From contig ML240445.1 in assembly GCA_004835665.1 (NCBI GenBank), positions 1,596,001 to 1,660,000 of the forward strand: a stretch of 64,000 nucleotides of DNA, written 5' to 3'. The position numbers and the translations under genes were made by a program. This DNA comes from Phoma sp. XZ068 (Eukaryota; Ascomycota; Dothideomycetes; Pleosporales; Didymellaceae). The notes below the pieces were generated by a model, which saw only the letters and a list, made by a program, of their open reading frames with translations, was not told where the DNA came from and did not search any database. Positions 20,843-31,988 of this stretch are shown here, piece by piece; the first letter of the stretch is position 1; each line of letters opens with the position of its first letter.

Positions 20843-23327
20843 CTACATCAAGCATCCACTGCTCTTGCTTGAGTGCAAGTCAGATACGCCAAGCTTGATC
20901 CTCTGTCCATTGACGGTCATGAAACTCTCCACGAGCCACTCATACCACACCTTCCGATCGTCTGTCTGGCGCCACATGCTAACTTCCACCTCCGAACCTG
21001 CAGGCAAATGCATGGGTGTCTGCGTCTATGATCAGCTTTGCACGAAATGTAGAATAGAAACGAACATACCTTCAATGCGAAGAAAATCGGGAACCAAGAA
21101 ATCATGTCCTTGGACTTGGCGTCCATTGTCACGGGGTTTGTGGATAGCTCAACGGGCCCTTCGGAGCCACTGTATAGCACAGTCTCAAAGTACCCACCCA
21201 GACCGTGACACACGCCTTGTTCGCGGATGGGGAAGGTAATTCTGCAATCTCGGTAGTTATGCTCGTTGGCGCCGTCACCGCCAATGAAGCCGCCTCCGCC
21301 ACCCACAGCAGATCCACCCCTACGCAAGGCTGACTGTGCGAGTACGCTGGGAGGCAAGGGATGCGAGAACTCCCAGGCTGTATGGACGATGGGCGCAACG
21401 GGCGCCTCTAGGTTGAAGTGGTTCATCTTGGTGCCATTGGTGAGTTGTTGGGAGGCGCTGGTCTCAGCTGTGGTGGTAGAAAGATAGTCGAATTGAGAAA
21501 GCATGACAACCCACGGGATGTCAAAGGCAGTGGGGTCAACACTGGTGCTACGGCCATGAATGTCTGCCCAGAGCTTGGGCGTTGCAAGCGGTGTGAAATG
21601 CGCCGTGTAGCTAGATGGTATCGAGATGCCGTGTTCGGGGTTGAGGACGTGTTGAACACCATCGAGACATTCCGGGGAAAGCTCGTTGTCAGCAAAGCTA
21701 CCCAATAGCTCGCTGATCAGGATGTCTACTTTCCCGAACGTGCCGTCTGGCTGCGTCGGTCCTTTCCAGGCACGCATGTCTGTTTTAACTACTGTGACCC
21801 GGCCTCCCCAAGTGTCGATGTTGCGTCGTTGCAGCAGGACATATGCATTGGGATTCTTCTCAATTGCATAGACTTTGACAGGTACGCCGCTGCTGGCGCT
21901 GGCATTCAACGCGCGTGTGACCAGCGGACCACGACCTGAGCCGACTACAGCAACAACTACAGCACCGTTGTCGGAGCTGGTGGACTTTTTCTGGCTGTAC
22001 CAATCCTTCAGAGCCTGGGCAGTCGCCCGTTCGTACCACGCATACTTGATGGGGTCCTTCTCGAAGACTTCGTAGGTGATGGACTCGAGGTTGTCAGACA
22101 GAGGCTGCAGAGGGCTCTGCAGGTAGTCCTGGAATCCTCCTCCGAATCGCTCGATCTGGCTCTTTGGGGGCTGGTTGCGCTGGAGGTAGCGGAGGTAGCT
22201 CAAGTGCGGGGTCGGGTCGCTGCTGCTGCTGCTTGTCTTTGCGGCCTTCTTCTTCATCTGTGCTGCTTCGGCGGGGGTGGGCTCATTAGCCGGATCAGCA
22301 TCCTCGGCGGTGGCAGGCGACAAATGGCCCGTCGAGTAGGACATGATCATGTCGGGGTCGTCAATACCCGGCAGGGGACCAATGTCTGACAATAGCAGCC
22401 ATGGAGACGAGCGCAGGCGGGCGAAACGGAAGAGAAACCATTGGTGTGCCTTGGACAGGACGTAGGACCCACGGGCGTTGACCAGGAAGGACGCAGCAGG
22501 AATCGTGATAAGGCGCACAGGTTCAGAGAACCAGCGCGCCTGTATGGCCACGGAGGGCAGCTTGCGCGGCACCTCGAGAGCGAGCGTCAGCCTGGAGTGG
22601 TACTTGCAGATAGACCTGATAGTGTTCCATGCCTCCCACGAGCTCCATGCATTTGTGCTGGTGTTCTGCTGTGCGGCAAACTCGGGCCTCACGAAGCGCT
22701 TGAGGTCGCCCAGTTCTTCCTGATCATCGACTGCGGTCTTGGTGCCGTCCACAGGCATCAGGATGTGGAACTGGACGTATGAGCCGGTGGACATGGCCTC
22801 CTGGACGGCGCGAGCATACTGGGCAACGCCATTCTGGCCGTGGGCGAGGCGTGGGCCGGGCACGACGATGTTGACGGCGCCGCAGAAGGATGCATAGGCG
22901 ACCTCGAGGTGCAGGACCTGGCGCGAGAGGTGGGCGATGACGGGGTCTGGGGACGAGAGGTCGATCCACGAGCTCGAGTAGGTGACGAGCTGGCTGATGG
23001 TGTCGGTGGGGCCGAGCGGGGTGTCGAGGCGGTCGAGGGCAGCAATCAGAGGCAGTGGCTGCTGGTCGGCGTCGGTCGAGGCGGCGTGGGTGTAGGAGCG
23101 CAGCAGGCTGAGGACGCGGGTGTGGAAGTGGTCGTTGGTGATGGGGCTCGAGAGCATGTCATACTGGGCCTGTCAGCTCACGGCGCCGCCAGGGAGGGGG
23201 CAACGCATACGCCCAGGTCCTGCGCGTGCTGTACCAGCTCGGCCGACACGTCCAGGGCGCGCTTGCTCTCGTGCTGGCCAATGTAGAAGACGGGCAGCGA
23301 CTCCATGTCGTCTGCGTAGCCGCTCAT
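20843..23327 (-). CDS. PRMT5: PRMT5/Skb1/Hsl7 type II protein arginine methyltransferase
   Basis: Three exons (23211-23327, 21070-23163, 20843-21019; introns 47 and 50 bp, both phase 0) encode 795 residues. The N-terminal half corresponds to the PRMT5 TIM-barrel domain. The SAM-binding motif I VVGSGRGPL is near 445-453. The PRMT5-specific FEKDPIKYAWYERA block is near 406-419. The double-E loop SELLGSFADNE is near 523-533. The C-terminal barrel ends with GSEVEVSMWRQTDDRKVWYE in the last exon. The enzyme makes symmetric dimethylarginine on histones, Sm proteins and cell-cycle regulators. The insertion SSSSSDPTPH near 350 is low complexity. The ATG at 23327 gives MSGYADDMESLPVFYIGQHE, as in relatives. 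Confidence 0.94.
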
Positions 23328-23982
23328 GGTGGTGATTGAGGCAGTGCACGGGGAGAGCACTGTGGAGAGGACCTCTTGAGTGTAGGCAGCAGAAAGGAGC
23401 CTCGGTCTGGCTCGACCGCAGGGAGCGTTGTGTGCAACATGATGTGAGGATTATTTCTCCTCCCCACGATTCAGAGTTTAGGTGGGGTACGGCAATACGA
23501 ACGAGTGCTCATTGATCCAGACGCGCCTTGCAGTAAATACGCGAGCTGCAATTATGGTCTTCTCCATGCGCTGTTGGCCTACGGGCGCAATCACTACTAC
23601 AATAAACACGCCTGTCGTGTGGACGTCCCTTCCTCTTGACAGACTCATATAAGGCTCTATTGGTGGGGTAATAGCATCATCATGTTTGCCATGACGGACA
23701 CAGCAATCGACTAGATTGCCGAGTGGCTTTGTGACATTGTTTCCATGCCCTGCGAACGCGTCAGCCAGCCAGCGTCGTCGACATTGTACTCGCATCCACA
23801 AGATAGGATGCTCTCAGGGTCGTCGCTGTGCAACATTCTCCAGATGACGCTAGCCTATTATGGAGGCGGTGGGCGTGGCGGTGTGTGCGGGCAAAGTCGT
23901 CGCGGTCAGAAAAGTTATGCTACCGCCAACATCGCTGTGATCGCCCGCAAACACGCTCCATACCTTCCTTCGCTAGCACACC
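23328..23982. promoter_or_regulatory. divergent promoter region of PRMT5 and PRP43
   Basis: A 655-bp gene-free head-to-head interval. Open frames in it are short and unsupported. No specific site is assigned. Confidence 0.4.
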
Positions 23983-26299
23983 ATGACGGTCAAGCGCGAG
24001 TCTGACGATGACGATCGCGGCACCAAGCGTGTCAAGACAGAAGCCTCCAACGGCGATGTCAAGCACGAGAACAACCCATACCTCAGCCACTGGAACGACT
24101 CGACGGTCAAGAGCGAGGACGGGCTCGCAGGCTTCAAGCGCCATGCCACCACGTCAAAGCAGACCATGGCCGCCGAGAATGGGCCCAACAACCCCTTCAC
24201 CGGCCGCCCGCTGTCGAGCAAGTACATGAGCATCCTCAAGACCCGCCGCGACCTGCCCGTGCACCAGCAGCGCGACGAGTTCCTCAAGCTGTACCAGGAG
24301 TCGCAGATCCTCGTCTTCGTCGGAGAGACAGGTTCCGGAAAGACGACACAGATCCCGCAATTCGTCCTCTACGACGACCTGCCCCAGCAGACTGGCCAGA
24401 TGGTCGCCTGTACCCAGCCGCGCCGAGTCGCCGCCATGTCGGTCGCCCAGCGTGTTGCCGACGAGATGGACGTGACATTGGGCGAGGAGGTCGGCTACAC
24501 GATCCGATTCGACGACAAGACAGGCCCCAACACCATCATGAAGTACATGACCGACGGTATGCTGTTGCGCGAGGCCATGCACGACAACAACCTGTCGCGC
24601 TACAGCACCATCATCCTCGACGAGGCCCACGAGCGTACTCTGGCCACGGATATCCTGATGGGCCTGCTGAAGGAAGTTGTGCTGCGCCGCAAGGACCTGA
24701 AGCTCATCATCATGAGCGCCACCCTCGACGCCACCAAGTTCCAGAAGTACTTCCACAACGCCCCGCTGCTGGCCGTCCCTGGTCGCACCCACCCCGTCGA
24801 GGTCTTCTACACCCCTGCGCCCGAGCGCGACTACGTCGAGGCTGCCCTGCGCACCGTCCTGCAGATCCACGCCACCGAGCCTGAGGGTGACGTGCTGCTG
24901 TTCCTGACTGGTGAGGAGGAGATTGAGGACGCTTGCAGGAAGATCAGCCTCGAGGCCCAGGATTTGACCCGAGAAGGAGGTGCAGGCCCGCTCGTCGTGT
25001 ACCCGCTCTATGGTTCGCTGCCTCCCGCACAGCAGCAAAAGATCTTCAGCGCCGCCCCAGCACCGCTGACACCCGGCGGGCGTCCTGGCCGCAAGGTCAT
25101 CGTGTCCACCAACATTGCCGAAACTTCCCTCACTATCGATGGTATTGTATACGTCGTTGACCCAGGTTTCAGCAAGCAAAAGGTCTACAACCCTCGCATC
25201 CGTGTCGAGTCGCTACTTGTTTCGCCAATCTCAAAGGCCTCGGCCCAGCAGCGTGCTGGTCGTGCCGGTCGTACACGACCTGGAAAGTGCTTCCGTCTGT
25301 ACACCGAATCTGCGTTTAAGAAGGAGTTGATCGAGCAGACATACCCCGAAATCCTGCGCTCCAACTTGGCCAGCACCGTTCTCGAGCTCAAGAAACTGGG
25401 TGTAGATGATCTGGTGCATTTCGACCTGATGGACCCACCTGCGCCGGAGACGCTCATGCGCGCGCTGGAGGAGCTCAACTACCTCGCATGTCTGGACGAC
25501 GAGGGTGAACTGACAACACTGGGACGCCTTGCTTCTGAGTTCCCGCTCGATCCTGCGCTTGCTGTCATGCTGATCACATCGCCCGAGTTCTACTGCTCGA
25601 ACGAGATTCTGTCCCTGACTGCGCTTCTCTCTGTGCCCCAGGTCTTCGTTCGCCCAGCCAACAACCGAAAGCACGCCGACGAGATGAAGGAGCTGTTTGC
25701 ACACCCCAAGGGTGATCACCTCACCATGCTCAACGTTTACCACGCATTTAAGGGTGAGGAGGCGCAGGCAAACCCAAAGCAGTGGTGTCACGACCATTTC
25801 CTCTCCTACCGCGCACTGCAACAGGCAGACAACGTACGCATGCAACTTAAGCGAATTATGGAGCGTTCGGAGCTCGAGCTCATGTCGACGCCCTTTGAGA
25901 ATAAGAAGTACTATGAAAACATCCAGCGCGCTCTCGTCGCTGGTTTCTTCATGCAGGTCGCCAAGCGTGACGGCAATGGCAAGCAGTACACCACCGTCAA
26001 GGACGAGCAGACAGTGCTGTTACATCCCAGCACAGTATTGGCTGAGGACAGCGAATGGGTCGTCTACAACGAGTTCGTCCTCACAACTAAGAACTATATC
26101 CGCACTGTAACCAGCGTCCGACCGGAGTGGCTTCTCGTAAGTTTTCATCTTCGAATAATCCAGACTTTGCTAACATCGATAGGATATCTCGCCCAACTAC
26201 TACGATCTGTCGACATTCAAGAAGGGCGACATCAAGACTGCTCTCCAGCGGGCATCGACGAAGCTCCTGCGCAAGGAGGCCGAGAAGGGGCGGAGGTAG
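23983..26299 (+). CDS. PRP43: PRP43/DHX15, DEAH-box RNA helicase of splicing and ribosome biogenesis
   Basis: Exons 23983-26136 and 26183-26299 with a 46-bp phase-0 intron (branch GCTAAC) encode 756 residues; yeast Prp43 has 767. Helicase motifs are in order: GETGSGKTT at 114-122, TQPRRVAA, DEAH at 213-216, SAT at 245-247, FLTGEEEIEDACR, TNIAETSLTIDGI and QRAGRAGR. Winged-helix, ratchet and OB-fold regions follow, ending in FKKGDIKTALQRASTKLLRK. Prp43 disassembles the intron-lariat spliceosome and works in pre-rRNA processing with G-patch cofactors. The N-terminus is charged and carries KRVKTE, a possible nuclear localisation signal. The open frame runs on through the intron to 26394; the spliced version restores the conserved C-terminus SPNYYDLSTF. 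Confidence 0.96.
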
Positions 26300-26910
26300 T
26301 GGCGAATGGAGTGTGTGTAATCATGTACAATCGGATTTGGCGATTGATCAACTTTGATGAAGAGCAGATGCGAATTCAGGCGTTGGTAGACTAAGATCTG
26401 GAGTGCGACCTCTGGCGTTGCGTGGGCATAGACTCGAATTGATGTAAAGTGAAGGAGGCTCCAGCGAGCATAGAGAACTCATCCACGTACTTAACTCAGA
26501 ACATGACTGTGACTGTGCTTGCTGTGACAGAGAGTTGTGGAAGCAAAGACAAGTCACTTCGTGCAAGAGGTTGGAACTTCGGCGGTACAAGGCCTCGAAA
26601 ATCAACCCAAGCCAGAGATGTTTTGTGGCCTGCAGATGGTTCAGCACTCTTACTCGGCCTTTGCTATTCTCCGTCTCCCATCTATCTACCCTTGATATTT
26701 GCAGACGAAGTTGGCAGCGAGTGATGGTCAAATGCTACCACTTGCAGTCTTAGCGCCACCAGGGCCCCACACGTCGGCGTTCCTTGACGAAGCTCCGACA
26801 ACTTTTTCTCAACTCGACAGCGACCTCACCTTGTCGCAAACCGCATTGCGCGCGCACCCCACCTCGCATACCCTCGAGACAACTAGAGACACTCACTCGT
26901 ACGAATCACG
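26300..26910. other. intergenic region
   Basis: This is 3' flank of PRP43 and promoter of RPA43. Short open frames only; nothing further is supported. Confidence 0.4.
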
Positions 26911-27576
26911 ATGGCGCCCATACCAGATGACGACAACTTCCTCTTCACCGAGCGCATCTCGCAGTTTGTCTCGCTCCCGCCCGCAGCGCTCGCAGCACCG
27001 CTTCCCGCACTCTGCGCGTCCGTCTTCTCGCCACTGCTGCTCTCGTACTTTCCCCCAGCGCGAGGCGTCATTCTCGCCTACGAAGATGTCACCCTCTCCT
27101 CGTCACCACAGTCGACCAACGACACAAACGAGCCCGTCATGCTCCGCCACGTCGACGAGTACTCCAGCCCGTTCCTCTGGGCCACAGCGACGTTCCTGAT
27201 CTGGCGCCCCAAACACAACAAGTACATCACCGGGCGCGTCACCCACCAGAGCAAGACACACATCACCCTTTCCTACCTCAACATGTTTCCTATTTCGGTC
27301 CTCGCAACGCAACTACCCTCGACGTGGACCTTCAAGGCTCAGCAAACAGACGAGGGCGTGTGGCTGAATGGAGACGAGGAGGTTGCTGGAGACTTGCGAG
27401 TAAGGCTTCTCGACTTTGACGGGCGAACGGACGGCAAGTCGAAGGGCAAGGGACTGAGACTGGAGGGCAGTCTGCTGAGCGCAGAGGAGGAGAAGAGGAA
27501 GGACAAGGGGAAAGGCAAGGCCAAGCGTGGCATTCTGAAGAGGACGCAGTCGAACGCGGAGGGCGTCGACGCATGA
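26911..27576 (+). CDS. RPA43: RPA43-like RNA polymerase I subunit
   Basis: A single-exon 221-residue protein. The N-terminal part fits the Rpb7-like tip domain (LFTERISQFVSLPPAALAAP, then ARGVILAYEDVTLS). The following segment SSPFLWATATFLIWRPKHNK and TGRVTHQSKTHITLSYLNMF corresponds to the OB/S1-like domain of A43. The C-terminal 50 residues are Lys/Glu-rich, as in fungal A43 orthologues. A43 with A14 forms the polymerase I stalk that contacts Rrn3. Three neighbours (KRR1, PRP43, IMP4) also serve ribosome production. The fold is inferred from remembered family blocks; an unrelated OB-fold protein is unlikely. Confidence 0.85.
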   Translation: MAPIPDDDNFLFTERISQFVSLPPAALAAPLPALCASVFSPLLLSYFPPARGVILAYEDVTLSSSPQSTNDTNEPVMLRHVDEYSSPFLWATATFLIWRPKHNKYITGRVTHQSKTHITLSYLNMFPISVLATQLPSTWTFKAQQTDEGVWLNGDEEVAGDLRVRLLDFDGRTDGKSKGKGLRLEGSLLSAEEEKRKDKGKGKAKRGILKRTQSNAEGVDA

Positions 27577-27775
27577 TTTGATCTGGGTTGTATAGATGTT
27601 GGCACGATGCATAGTCAGGCGTTTGGAGTTGTGCAGGAAAAGTCGATTTCATTTGGGTATATCCAGCAATCAATCACACAAAGTGCAGCATTCAAGTAGT
27701 CCTTTTCGTCAAGGCACAGTTTGCAAGTCCTTCGCCAAACAAACCATTCACGAGTCCTTCGCCAAACACAACCGT

Positions 27776-28716
27776 CTACAAGTAGTCCTTCTTCCGCCCT
27801 GTTCTTGTGTACTGGTTCAGGTGCCACTCGACGTCGCCCTCCTTGTTGTCCAGTGTGCCTGCCCGGATCTCGAACAGACGCATGCTCATCCGCGGCCCCA
27901 CCTCAGCCAGCTCGACCGACTGGTATCCTGTCTTGACAAAGACGTGGTGGCGGACCTCGATTGTGTCCTCGATGTTTTTGAATCTGAATATGTTAGCATT
28001 GTACTGCACAGCGGCATTGTGACGTCGGATACATACGTGACAACGCGATTCCCAATCTTGGCCGTGGCCTCGCGCGGTGGAAACAGGTGCTTCAGGACCT
28101 GCACAACGCGCAGACCCAGCTTCGACTCGAAGCCCTCGAAGATGAGGTGCGGGTATGACTCTGACACGGTACCGCGGGCGCTGTTGGGGATGTCGGCGCG
28201 CAGCACGACGTTGTGCAGACTGAAGCTGGCGGTGGGGCCGTGGGGGAAATGGCTGACGGTCAGGGCAGTGGGTGTGCCACGGTGCTCGTGTAGTAGCACA
28301 ATGTCGCTGAGCCCGCTGCTCTTGGCGCTCTCGACGAGGTTGTTCAGGATCAGGTTACCACGGTTCAGGCGCACGCTTGTTGGCAGCAGCAGGCGCATCT
28401 CTTTGGCGAAGGTGCCCAGCCGCGACGAAGGGTCGCGCGATGTTGTCACCAGAATGCGCGGGTCTACGACGCCTGACAGCTGGGCGTACTCGTCATCCAG
28501 ACCCAGCTCCTCCTCGACGGTGCGGTCGGCGCGGCTCTCGTCGTACTTGAAGTCGGCGCGTAGGGCCTCATCATCCGCAATCTCCCTGGTGAGAGGTTTG
28601 CCTGAGGCGAGAGAAGCCTTGAGAGCAGCGCGCTTGCTAGCAAGCTCGGCGTCGCGCAGAGTGAGGGCGCGCCGGTAGAGGTAGTCGCGGCGCTCGCGGG
28701 CTTGTTTGCGGATCAT
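27776..28716 (-). CDS. IMP4: IMP4, U3 snoRNP Brix-domain protein
   Basis: Exons 28037-28716 and 27776-27983 with a 53-bp phase-2 intron encode 295 residues (yeast Imp4 has 290). The N-terminus MIRKQARERRDYLYRRAL is the family signature. The Brix domain begins at about residue 85 (PRILVTTSRDPSSRLGTFAK) and includes LPTSVRLNRG, LLHEHRGTPTALTVSHFPHG and PHLIFEGF. It ends with FKNIEDTIEVRHHVF and the basic tail TGRKKDYL. Imp4 stabilises U3-pre-rRNA pairing in the SSU processome with Imp3 and Mpp10. It converges with RPA43, with about 200 bp between stop codons. Confidence 0.95.
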
Positions 28717-29174
28717 CGTGGGTGTGCGAAGGAGCAGTGAAGCAGGTTCAGTCGGATGGGCCGTTTACAGGATTTGTAAGGAGTGCGCTAGATTTACTAG
28801 GGATCGTTTCAGGGGCGAGGCAGGGCGCAATCGTGTTGCGGTTGGTCGTGCGTGCGGCAAGCTTGAATCTGGAAATGCGCCTTAGCTACAACGAAATTTT
28901 GGAGTTCAGAAATCTTAACTCCGATTCCCCCGCTAGCGTCACCCCGCCCGCAGCTATAGAACCACCTTATCTACCTAGCCTTGGAACTCCAACAACACAA
29001 CTTGGCTGCCACTTGACCTTCCGCATCGAGTTTCGCAAGCAATGGTACCAAGACGGCGCTTCTCATGTTGCCCCGCTGCCAACCGTACCAGGGCGGCAGG
29101 GCTGCGGGGATGCGGTACTTTAATAATGGGGTGAGGTATCACTGGTAGCATGTACCATTTCACTCCTCGCGACC
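28717..29174. other. intergenic region, divergent promoter of IMP4 and the carboxypeptidase
   Basis: A 458-bp interval, gene-free apart from short unsupported frames. Confidence 0.4.
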
Positions 29175-31349
29175 ATGGCTGCATCTAAGGCCATTGCCCT
29201 GCTTGCACTGGCTTCATCTGCAATTGCACAATTTCCCGCTGCACCAGCAGGCGTCAAGGTCTTGGAATCGCGCTTTGGCGACGGCGTGACCATCTCGTAC
29301 AAGGAGGTACTTGCCTCCAGCATCATTTAATCTCTGTACCTGATTGAATGATTAGAATGACCTCTGTGAAACTACACCTGGTGTCAGGTCGTATTCAGGC
29401 CATGTCCATCTCCCGCCCGGCACCGCAGATCTTGGACAAGGGCAGGACTATCCCATCAACACTGCAAGTCGACCAGTTGCTTATAACTGCCGATATTAAC
29501 AGCATTCACAGTTCTTCTGGTTTTTCGAAGCTCGTAATGATCCTTCGAACGCACCGACCGTCATCTGGTTAAATGGAGGGCCCGGCTCGTCTTCCATGTA
29601 CGGCATTCTCGAAGAAAATGGTCCCTGTTATGCAAACCCGGATTCAAACTCTACTCGTCTTTCCGAATGGAGCTGGAACAATGAGGGTAAGCAGATCATG
29701 ATCAATATCAAGCAGAGCTGCCAAGTACTAAGAAGACAGCGAACATGTTATACCTTGACCAACCTGTCCAGGTCGGCTTTTCATACGATACTCTGCAGAA
29801 TGTGACGCGGAATCTCCTGACTGGCGAGGTCGAACTACTGAATGCCACCGAGCCAGTGCCCGAGCAGAACAGTACCTTCCTAACTGGTACCTTTCCTAGT
29901 CGCAACCCGAACAACACCGCTTTTGGCAGTGTGAACGGTGCCGTTGCTGCGTGGCACTTCGCCCAAGCATGGTTCCAGGAGTTTCCGCATCTGTTACCTA
30001 ATGATACTCGTTTGAGCCTTGCTGCTCAGTCCTACGGAGGGCGCTATGGACCTGCCATGTTTAAGTTCTGGGAGGAGCAGAACCAGCGTATTGAAAACGG
30101 CACTTGGGACGGTGGAGACGGCGAACAGTTCATCCTGCATCTTGACACGCTACTCATGATCTCGGGATGCGTCGACCGCTATGTCCAATACCCGTACTAC
30201 CCGCAGCAAGCGTTCCGCGGCAATGGCTACGGTATTGAAGCTGTCAACGAGACAATCTACAACGCCATGGTCGAGTCTGTGCCAGAGTGTCTCGAGCGTA
30301 TCCAGACTTGCCGCGACGCAGCTGCTGAGTCAGATCCGGTGAATCTGGGCATTAATGCGACGGTCAATGACCTGTGCGAGGACGCCGAGACCTTCTGTCG
30401 TTCGAACATTGTCAGTCCCTATACTCAATATTCCGGTCTGGATTACTACGACATCACCACACAGTCACCTCCCCCATTCCCACCACCGTTTCACGAGGGA
30501 TTTTTGAACCGGGAGTGGGTGCAAAACGAGCTGGGCGTGCCGCTCAATTGGACAGGCAACTCACCGCAGGCCTCGGCAGCATATCGAAACATAGGTGATT
30601 ACCCGCGTGATTCCTGGCTAGATGACCTAGCATTCCTCCTCGACAACGGAATCAAAGTGTCGCTCGTCCATGGCGATCTGGACTTTGCATGTCCGGTAAG
30701 TGGTTTTCAGTAGAGTTGCTCAAGTCGCTGACATTCCCTCCAGTGGGCAAGTGGTGACGCCGTCGCAAAGGCAATCAACTGGACCGGCTCCGCTGGATAT
30801 GCAGCCGCCCAGTACGCCGAGATTCAGACCAACGACTCGTATGTCGGAGGGCTGGTGCGTCAACATGGAAACCTGAGCTATGTGCGAACCTACCAAGCAG
30901 GCCACGCCATTCCTTCCTATCAGCCGGAGACGGCTTACAAGATCTTCACTCGCGCTTTATTCAACCTGGACATAGCTACTGGCACCGAATCGACAGCTGG
31001 CAACTACACAAGCACAGGTCGAGATGATCCCAACGTACAGTTGGAGGCCACTCCGCAAGACCTGACCTACTGCTATACTTATGCACCAGACGGCTGCTAC
31101 GAGTGGCAACAAGATGCCATTGCGAATGGCACTGCCGAGATATGCAATTGGATCTTTGTAGACGCCAACTCAACGCGGCTCTTCCCAGAAGTCATTGCAA
31201 AATGTCGAGCCGGACAGCACAACAACACAGCGCCTGGAAACAACACTCACCCACCACCTGAGTTTGAAGGTGGAGCTGGGACCGTAGCTGCCAGTGGATT
31301 CCTGTCGACTTCGATCCTTGGCCTTGTTACCCTAGCCCTTGTTATGTAA
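29175..31349 (+). CDS. secreted, probably GPI-anchored serine carboxypeptidase (peptidase family S10)
   Basis: Five exons (29175-29306, 29356-29463, 29512-29686, 29740-30695, 30744-31349) encode 658 residues. The signal peptide is MAASKAIALLALASSAIAQ. S10 blocks include NDLCETTPGVRSYSGHVHLP, FFWFFEARNDPSNAPTVIWL, NGGPGSSSMYG, ENGPCYANPDSNSTRLS, YLDQPVQVGFSYD and SYGGRYGP. The nucleophile Ser is near 236, the GDLD..C Asp block near 451-453 and the His (QAGHAIPSYQP) near 511. The residue before the Ser is Gln, where carboxypeptidases usually have Glu (ESYGG). Intron 2 (29464-29511) appears to use a GC donor (ACT|GCAAGT). The protein ends in a hydrophobic tail preceded by Gly/Ala/Ser, consistent with a GPI signal. 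Many N-glycosylation sequons are present. It probably trims peptides outside the cell or at the wall. Confidence 0.9.
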
Positions 31350-31616
31350 GGTACTTGAGGGCCAAGGTGCACTTCCTGGTGGATGTCAATCGGCCATGTA
31401 TTTATAACTCGATCATGAATGAAGTTCAGTTGGTAGTGCACTGCGCTGTGGTCTTTCGGTTAAGGGTGGGCTCTTCTGTTGCTCGCTCCATCTCGGCAAG
31501 ACAAATTTTGCATGTCCCCACCCGCCCCAGCATTCATCCTGCCATGCTCAATCCCATGGTCTTTTACATGCAATTATATTTGATTCAATTCCTACATTAG
31601 TCATCAATTGGAGAAC
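31350..31616. other. intergenic region between the carboxypeptidase and the tRNA gene
   Basis: A short AT-richer interval; nothing is recognised. Confidence 0.35.
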
Positions 31617-31777
31617 GGTGAGGTGGCCGAGTTGGGTAAGTTCAGCACATCACATTTCACCAACACAGTTCTAACAAATCCGCAGTTATGGCGCCAGGTT
31701 AAGGTCCCTCCTTAGCATATGCTCAACAGAGCTTCCTGGTCACGAAAGTGGCGCGGGTTCGAGTCCCGTCCTCATCA
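31617..31777 (+). tRNA. tRNA-Leu(AAG) with an anticodon-loop intron and a second, spliceosomal-looking intron in the D-loop
   Basis: A complete class II tRNA can be folded. The acceptor stem is 31617-31623 with 31770-31776, including one G-U pair. Box A TGGCCGAGTTGG is at 31624-31635, and the D-stem is GCC/GGC (31626-31628 with 31690-31692). The anticodon stem is CCAGG (31694-31698) with CCTGG (31735-31739), and the loop is TTAAGGT with anticodon AAG at 31701-31703. A canonical 29-nt tRNA intron follows position 37 (31705-31733) and contains CCTT that can pair with the anticodon. The variable arm is CAC-GAAA-GTG. The T-arm is 31753-31769 with box B GGTTCGAGTCC. A 50-bp insert at 31636-31685 (GTAAGT..TTCTAAC..CAG) splits the D-loop directly after G18G19; deleting it gives a normal D-loop. 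A T-run at 31815-31820 could be the Pol III terminator. Confidence 0.82.
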
Positions 31778-31814
31778 ACATTCGTTCGACAGCAGTCGAG
31801 CACTCCAGGATATC

Positions 31815-31820
31815 TTTTTT
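31815..31820 (+). terminator. candidate RNA polymerase III terminator (T6)
   Basis: A run of six T about 38 bp past the tRNA 3' end. No closer T-run is present. Confidence 0.4.
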
Positions 31821-31971
31821 GTCGTTGGTGAGTGGTGTGGGGGTGAATGTCCGGGTTGCGCTAGTTAGCGACACCCGCCTCAGCCCTACCATCTCGAGTC
31901 CTTTTGGACCAAACATCGAAAACTGAACTTGCATCTACCTTCTACTTATTCTGCTCTTTTTAATATTTTGA

Positions 31972-31988
31972 AGTCCCGTCCTCATCAA
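31972..31988 (+). repeat. duplicated 3' end of the tRNA-Leu gene
   Basis: The 17-bp string agtcccgtcctcatcaa, covering part of the T-loop, the 3' T-stem and the 3' acceptor strand of the tRNA (31762-31778), recurs here 210 bp downstream. The sequence after both copies is loosely alike (ATCGT/TTCGT, CTCCAG, then a T-run). The second copy lacks boxes A and B, so it is a fragment. Confidence 0.7.

Noticed and set aside
24154..25179. 341-codon open frame antisense to PRP43
   Set aside because: GC-rich coding DNA often leaves the antisense frame open; the sense frame has all helicase motifs.
27596..28678. 360-codon open frame antisense to IMP4
   Set aside because: Shadow of IMP4; the sense strand encodes a complete Brix protein.
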